A stretch of 56,222 nt of DNA from Terriglobia bacterium (GTDB taxonomy: Bacteria > Acidobacteriota > Terriglobia > Bryobacterales > Bryobacteraceae): positions 1 through 56,222 of the forward strand of contig JAJPJN010000002.1 of the NCBI GenBank assembly GCA_021324185.1, written 5' to 3'. The position numbers and the translations under genes were made by a program. Of the stretch, positions 52,431 to 56,222 are shown one piece after another (the first letter of the stretch is position 1; the number at the start of each line of letters is the position of its first letter). Under the pieces are notes generated by a model. That model saw only the letters and a list, made by a program, of their open reading frames with translations, ran no database searches and had not been told where the DNA came from.

Positions 52431-52529
52431 CTTCGCCCGAGTTCGTTAACAGTACCGCCTGGAACTATTCAACCAACACCTCCATCGCTCGGCTGGGTTT
52501 ATGATAACGGGGTATTCGGATCAGGCAGT

Positions 52530-55500
52530 ATGAAACCCAAAATCTTTCGCTTTGCTGTGACGTCAGCGATCTGCGCGCTGATCTTTCAATCCGTCGCGCT
52601 CGCCCAGAGTTCCACCACATACAATCCATCTCTCTGGTCGGGGATGCGTTACCGCATGATCGGCCCTTATCGCGGCGGGCGTGTCACGGCCGTGACAGGA
52701 GTGCCGTCTCAGCCGCTGACCTTCTATATGGGTTCCACCGGTGGTGGTGTTTGGAAAACCACCGATGCCGGCCACACCTGGGTCAATGTCTCGGACGGCC
52801 ACTTTTCGGTCGCGTCAATGGGCGCACTGGATGTGTCGCTTTCGAATCCGGACATCGTTTATGCCGGAACCGGATCTTCGAAAATTCGCAGCAATGTATC
52901 GATCGGGCGCGGCATTTATAAATCGGCAAACGCAGGCAAGACATGGACCTACATCGGATTGCGCGATGTAGGCCAGATCGCAACCGTGCGCATCCATCCG
53001 GAAAATCCAAACATCGTTTATGTCGCCGCGATCGGTAATCCCTTCGTGCCAAATCCGGACCGCGGCGTATTCAAAACCACCGACGGCGGGAAGACCTGGA
53101 AAAAGGTTTTGTACCTCAGCGATGAACTCGGAGCCGCAGATCTGGAACTTCAGCCGGGCGATCCCAACGTGGTTTTCGCCTGCATGTGGCACGGGCAGAG
53201 GAAACCTTGGACGATCATCAGCGGTTCCAAAGATGGTGGCATCTACAAGAGCACCGATGGGGGCGAGCACTGGACCAAGCTCGGTGGCGGATTGCCTGAG
53301 GGCCTTTTCGGCCGCAGCAATGTCGCCATTTCGGCGGCCAATCCGTCTCGCATCTATGCCTTAATTGAGGCCAAACCGGGCGCGGGACTGTATCGTTCGG
53401 AGGATGCCGGAGCCACCTGGACGCTGATCAACAGCTCTGCCAATCTGATCACGCGGCCGTTCTATTACACGACTCTGGGCGTTGATCCGAACAATGCCGA
53501 CGTCGTTTGGGTGGGCGATGAGGGCTGGTACAAGAGCTCGGATGGCGGCAAGACTTTTCATAGCAGCCCGGTGCCGCATGGCGATAATCACGACGTTTGG
53601 ATTAATCCGAAGAATTCCAACTACATGATCCAGGCGAATGACGGGGGCGCCAACGTCTCAATCGATGGCGGGCGCACCTGGAGTACACAGGCCAATCAAC
53701 CGACGGCAGAAATTTATCAAGTGGCATTGGATGACCAGTTTCCTTACCAGGTCTATGGCGCGCAGCAGGACAACACGACGGTGATTGCGCCAAGTTTGCC
53801 GATGCCGGACGGCCAGGAGTTCCGGGTCGGCCCGGGTTGCGAAACCGGCCCCATAATTCCGGACCACACAAATCCCGAGATCGTCTACGGCGGCTGCAAA
53901 GGGCAGTTCAGTGTTCAGGACATGAACACGCGGGATGAAAAGCAGTACTGGGTCGGAGCCGAATCGTTATACGGGAACGGCGGCGGAACCTTGATTTATC
54001 GTTTCCAACGGGTTGCGCCGATGGAAGTTTCGCCGAACGAACCACACACGGCCTACTACGGTTCGCAATATCTGCATCGTACCCGCGATTTTGGCGTGAC
54101 TTGGGAAAAGATCAGTCCGGATCTGACCGCGAATCCTCCCGAGGGCCAGGGTCCCAGCGGAGAGCCCATTACGCGCGATGCAACCGGCGAAGAAGTCTAT
54201 AGCACGCTGTATGCGATTCGCGAATCTCCCATTCAAAAAGGTCTGATCTGGACCGGCTCGAACGATGGCCTTGTCTATGTTACGCGCGACGATGGCAAGA
54301 CATGGACAAACGTGACCCCGAAAGACCTTGCGCCCGGTGGCCGCGTGCAGAATATCGAACCCAGCCCGCATCATCCCGGTACAGCTTACGTCGCTATTTA
54401 CCGCTATTTACTGGGCGATTTCGCTCCTTATATCTACCGGACCGATGACTTTGGCAAGAACTGGAAGCGTTTAACCGATGGCACGAATGGGATTGCCAAA
54501 GACGAGCCGGCTCGCGTGGTGCGCGAAGATCCCGATCGTCCAGGTCTTCTTTATGCAGGAACTGAATTCGGCATTTACATCTCGTTCGATAACGGCGGTC
54601 GGTGGCAGTCGTTTCAAATGAATCTGCCCGTGACGCCGGTAACTGACATCAAAATCGGACATGGCGATCTTGTGTTATCCACGCAAGGCCGGTCGTTTTG
54701 GATTTTGGATGATCTGAGTCCGCTGCATCAACTGGATGCGAAAGTCGCATCGGCAGACGCATTTCTGTTTCAGCCTCGCACAGCCATTCGCATGCCGGCC
54801 CGCGGCGGCATTCCCGGATTGGGCCGCGGTACACCCAGCCCGCAGTATCCGCCAGTGGGCGCGATGATCGATTATTATCTCGGCAAAGCTCCCGAAGCTG
54901 ACGTTCAAATCGAGATTCTGGACAGCGCTGGAAAAACGGTTCGCAAGTTTTCGAGCGCCGAAGCAGCCAGCGCGCGCGGCAATCGCGAGAGCGAAGCCGA
55001 ACCGCCGGATGAAGAAGAAGGCGGGTTCCGCGCGCGCGGCGCGCCTGTTCGTCTCGACAAAACGCCCGGCATGCATCGATTTACTTGGGACCTGCGTTAT
55101 CCCGGGCCGTGGCAAAGCGCTTCCCGGCCCGAAGGCCCAAACGGCCCGGTAGCAGTGCCTGGAAAGTATTCCGTGAAGCTAACTGTGGGGACCTGGACAT
55201 CCACTCAGCCGCTGGTCATCGTAGAAGATCCGCGCATTGCGCACAGCGGCGTAACCACAGCCGATCTGCAGGAGCAGTTTAATCACAACATGCGCGTACG
55301 CGATTTAGTGAGCGAGGTCAACAAAGCTGTCGCGCGCGTGCGCGCCGCCCAAGCCAAAGTCAAAACCGGAAGCGCGCACGCCGATGCGGCGCAAATCGCC
55401 AGCCTGAACGATATCGCCGCGCGATTAATTACGCCGCCGATCCGCTATAGCCAGCCCGAACTGCAAACACACATCACCTACCTTTACGGCATGACCAATA

Positions 55501-55610
55501 TGGCCGATCAAAAAATCGGCCGCGACGCGATAGAGCGCTATCAGGTGCTCAAGAAACAGCTCGCGGAGATCGAATCCGAACTGGATAAAGTGTTGCCGGC
55601 ATTTGAGTGA
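52530..55610 (+). CDS. Secreted Asp-box (BNR/sortilin-like) beta-propeller protein
   Basis: A 1026-residue secreted protein. The signal peptide is residues 1-26 (KPKIFRFAVTSAICALIFQSVALA). It carries many Asp-boxes of the form SxDxGxTW across about residues 50-720: TTDAGHTW, SANAGKTW, TTDGGKTW, STDGGEHW, SEDAGATW, SSDGGKTF, SIDGGRTW, TRDFGVTW, TRDDGKTW and TDDFGKNW. This suggests a sortilin/Vps10-like propeller, often annotated as a glycosyl hydrolase, though catalysis is unproven. The C-terminal 250 residues contain an Ala/Glu-rich linker, then MHRFTWDLRYPGPW and a helical end. ATG 52530 is preferred over 52425 because it begins the signal peptide. Confidence 0.9.
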   Translation: MKPKIFRFAVTSAICALIFQSVALAQSSTTYNPSLWSGMRYRMIGPYRGGRVTAVTGVPSQPLTFYMGSTGGGVWKTTDAGHTWVNVSDGHFSVASMGALDVSLSNPDIVYAGTGSSKIRSNVSIGRGIYKSANAGKTWTYIGLRDVGQIATVRIHPENPNIVYVAAIGNPFVPNPDRGVFKTTDGGKTWKKVLYLSDELGAADLELQPGDPNVVFACMWHGQRKPWTIISGSKDGGIYKSTDGGEHWTKLGGGLPEGLFGRSNVAISAANPSRIYALIEAKPGAGLYRSEDAGATWTLINSSANLITRPFYYTTLGVDPNNADVVWVGDEGWYKSSDGGKTFHSSPVPHGDNHDVWINPKNSNYMIQANDGGANVSIDGGRTWSTQANQPTAEIYQVALDDQFPYQVYGAQQDNTTVIAPSLPMPDGQEFRVGPGCETGPIIPDHTNPEIVYGGCKGQFSVQDMNTRDEKQYWVGAESLYGNGGGTLIYRFQRVAPMEVSPNEPHTAYYGSQYLHRTRDFGVTWEKISPDLTANPPEGQGPSGEPITRDATGEEVYSTLYAIRESPIQKGLIWTGSNDGLVYVTRDDGKTWTNVTPKDLAPGGRVQNIEPSPHHPGTAYVAIYRYLLGDFAPYIYRTDDFGKNWKRLTDGTNGIAKDEPARVVREDPDRPGLLYAGTEFGIYISFDNGGRWQSFQMNLPVTPVTDIKIGHGDLVLSTQGRSFWILDDLSPLHQLDAKVASADAFLFQPRTAIRMPARGGIPGLGRGTPSPQYPPVGAMIDYYLGKAPEADVQIEILDSAGKTVRKFSSAEAASARGNRESEAEPPDEEEGGFRARGAPVRLDKTPGMHRFTWDLRYPGPWQSASRPEGPNGPVAVPGKYSVKLTVGTWTSTQPLVIVEDPRIAHSGVTTADLQEQFNHNMRVRDLVSEVNKAVARVRAAQAKVKTGSAHADAAQIASLNDIAARLITPPIRYSQPELQTHITYLYGMTNMADQKIGRDAIERYQVLKKQLAEIESELDKVLPAFE

Positions 55611-55652
55611 GTCTCACAGTTTGAAAGCCGTTCTTGCGGCATGAGGCTCACG

Positions 55653-56222
55653 TTACGCGAAGATTTTTTCGTTCAAAAAATCGTTCCGGAACTTGCCGTT
55701 CGGATCATATCTGCTGGCAAGCTTTACAAAATCGTCAAATCTCTCATAACGGGCCTTCAACTCAGTCGCGCCCATCGCGAATAGCTTGCCCCAGTGAGGG
55801 CGGGGGTGGAAAGGACTCAGCTCGCGTTCGAGAATCGGCAGCAGCCTGCGGACAGCCGGCCAGTCCTGCTTCCAAGTGAAATGGATTGCTACGCTGGGCT
55901 GCCGGTAGGCAGTGCTCATCCAGAGGTCGTCCGCTGCAATTGTGCGAATTTCCGAGACGAGTAAGTGCGGGCTGATCTCCTCTTGCAGGCGCTCCACAGC
56001 CAGGATTGCCTCAATGGCGTGTTTCCGCGGAATCAGGTATTCGCTTTGCAATTCTTTTCCGGCGCTCGGGGTGAACCCCATGCGGAAGTGAGGCAGGCGA
56101 TCATACCAGCAGCCCGGCACGCCCATTTGCTCTGTGCAGTTTTCAGCCGAAAGACCCGTGATTGGATGCAGATTGCGGTTTGCAAGTTTGGCGCCGAAAT
56201 ACTCTCCCGGCACGCTGAACAG
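55653..56222 (-). CDS. Sugar-1,4-lactone oxidase (FAD-linked), C-terminal part
   Basis: The frame is open to the window end, so the N-terminal FAD-binding domain lies outside. The 189 residues shown match the C-terminal ALO domain of D-arabinono-1,4-lactone oxidase-like enzymes: FGAKLANRNLHPITG, WYDRLPHFRMGFTPSAGKELQSEYLIPR, EIRTIAADDLWMS, FHPRPHWGK and SRYDPNGKFRNDFL. They oxidise sugar lactones or alcohols with oxygen or another acceptor. Whether this one is an aldonolactone or alditol oxidase cannot be told from this part. It converges with the Asp-box gene. Confidence 0.85.
   Translation of the reverse strand: MFSVPGEYFGAKLANRNLHPITGLSAENCTEQMGVPGCWYDRLPHFRMGFTPSAGKELQSEYLIPRKHAIEAILAVERLQEEISPHLLVSEIRTIAADDLWMSTAYRQPSVAIHFTWKQDWPAVRRLLPILERELSPFHPRPHWGKLFAMGATELKARYERFDDFVKLASRYDPNGKFRNDFLNEKIFA

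Overview
The window looks like a chromosomal stretch from an Acidobacteriota genome, probably close to Bryobacterales/Solibacterales. This rests on gene content, not on a database search: a VWFA-related protein of the acidobacterial type, an Oar-like TonB-dependent receptor with a carboxypeptidase-regulatory domain, an M56 peptidase fused to a TonB C-terminal domain, a MerR-HTH/TPR fusion, an Asp-box propeller protein and a degraded MacB-type permease end. GC is moderately high and even. There are no tRNA, rRNA, CRISPR, prophage or IS features. No gene-free stretch exceeds 300 bases; the longest is 50306-50600.

Layout. 1-12.2 kb: 3' end of malQ; a secreted RNase T2 with a Tat-signal Asp/Glu racemase; a BlaI/M56 regulatory pair; an ATP-grasp/polysaccharide deacetylase pair; a cytochrome b/molybdopterin enzyme pair; a DUF72 protein; a CPBP protease; a secreted protein; and a MobA-like nucleotidyltransferase coupled to a MerR-TPR regulator. 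12.2-18.8 kb: feoAB, trxB, an MFS exporter, a YncE-like propeller and a SPOR protein. 18.9-24.3 kb: a very large TonB-dependent receptor that seems to carry a second beta-barrel, an SDR gene broken by an in-frame TAG, and the VWFA protein.

24.3-34.7 kb is the most interesting part. It is a nearly continuous minus-strand operon: methyltransferase, GH39-like glycosidase, two sugar-nucleotide epimerases, a B12-binding radical SAM protein, a GT4 glycosyltransferase and three tandem CgeB-like glycosyltransferases. A divergent histidine phosphatase sits at its head. It reads as an uncharacterised oligosaccharide or glycoconjugate pathway. The glycosidase has its catalytic motifs in circularly permuted order.

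34.7-43 kb: a PAS histidine kinase, a TPR/GT9-like glycosyltransferase, a NarL-type regulator, a small membrane protein, a DHA2 exporter, LarB, and two futalosine-pathway menaquinone genes (UbiA-type prenyltransferase and MqnE). 43-56 kb: a STAS-like protein, a secreted conserved protein, a secreted ankyrin protein, a CsgG-like protein, a permease remnant, a second NarL regulator, SppA preceded by a possible leader ORF, a FliA-type sigma factor, an XRE regulator, a Cys-motif protein, TadA, the Asp-box protein and a partial sugar-lactone oxidase.

Start sites: many genes lack a Shine-Dalgarno sequence. At least four have a TANNNT box exactly six bases before the start codon, which suggests leaderless mRNAs.
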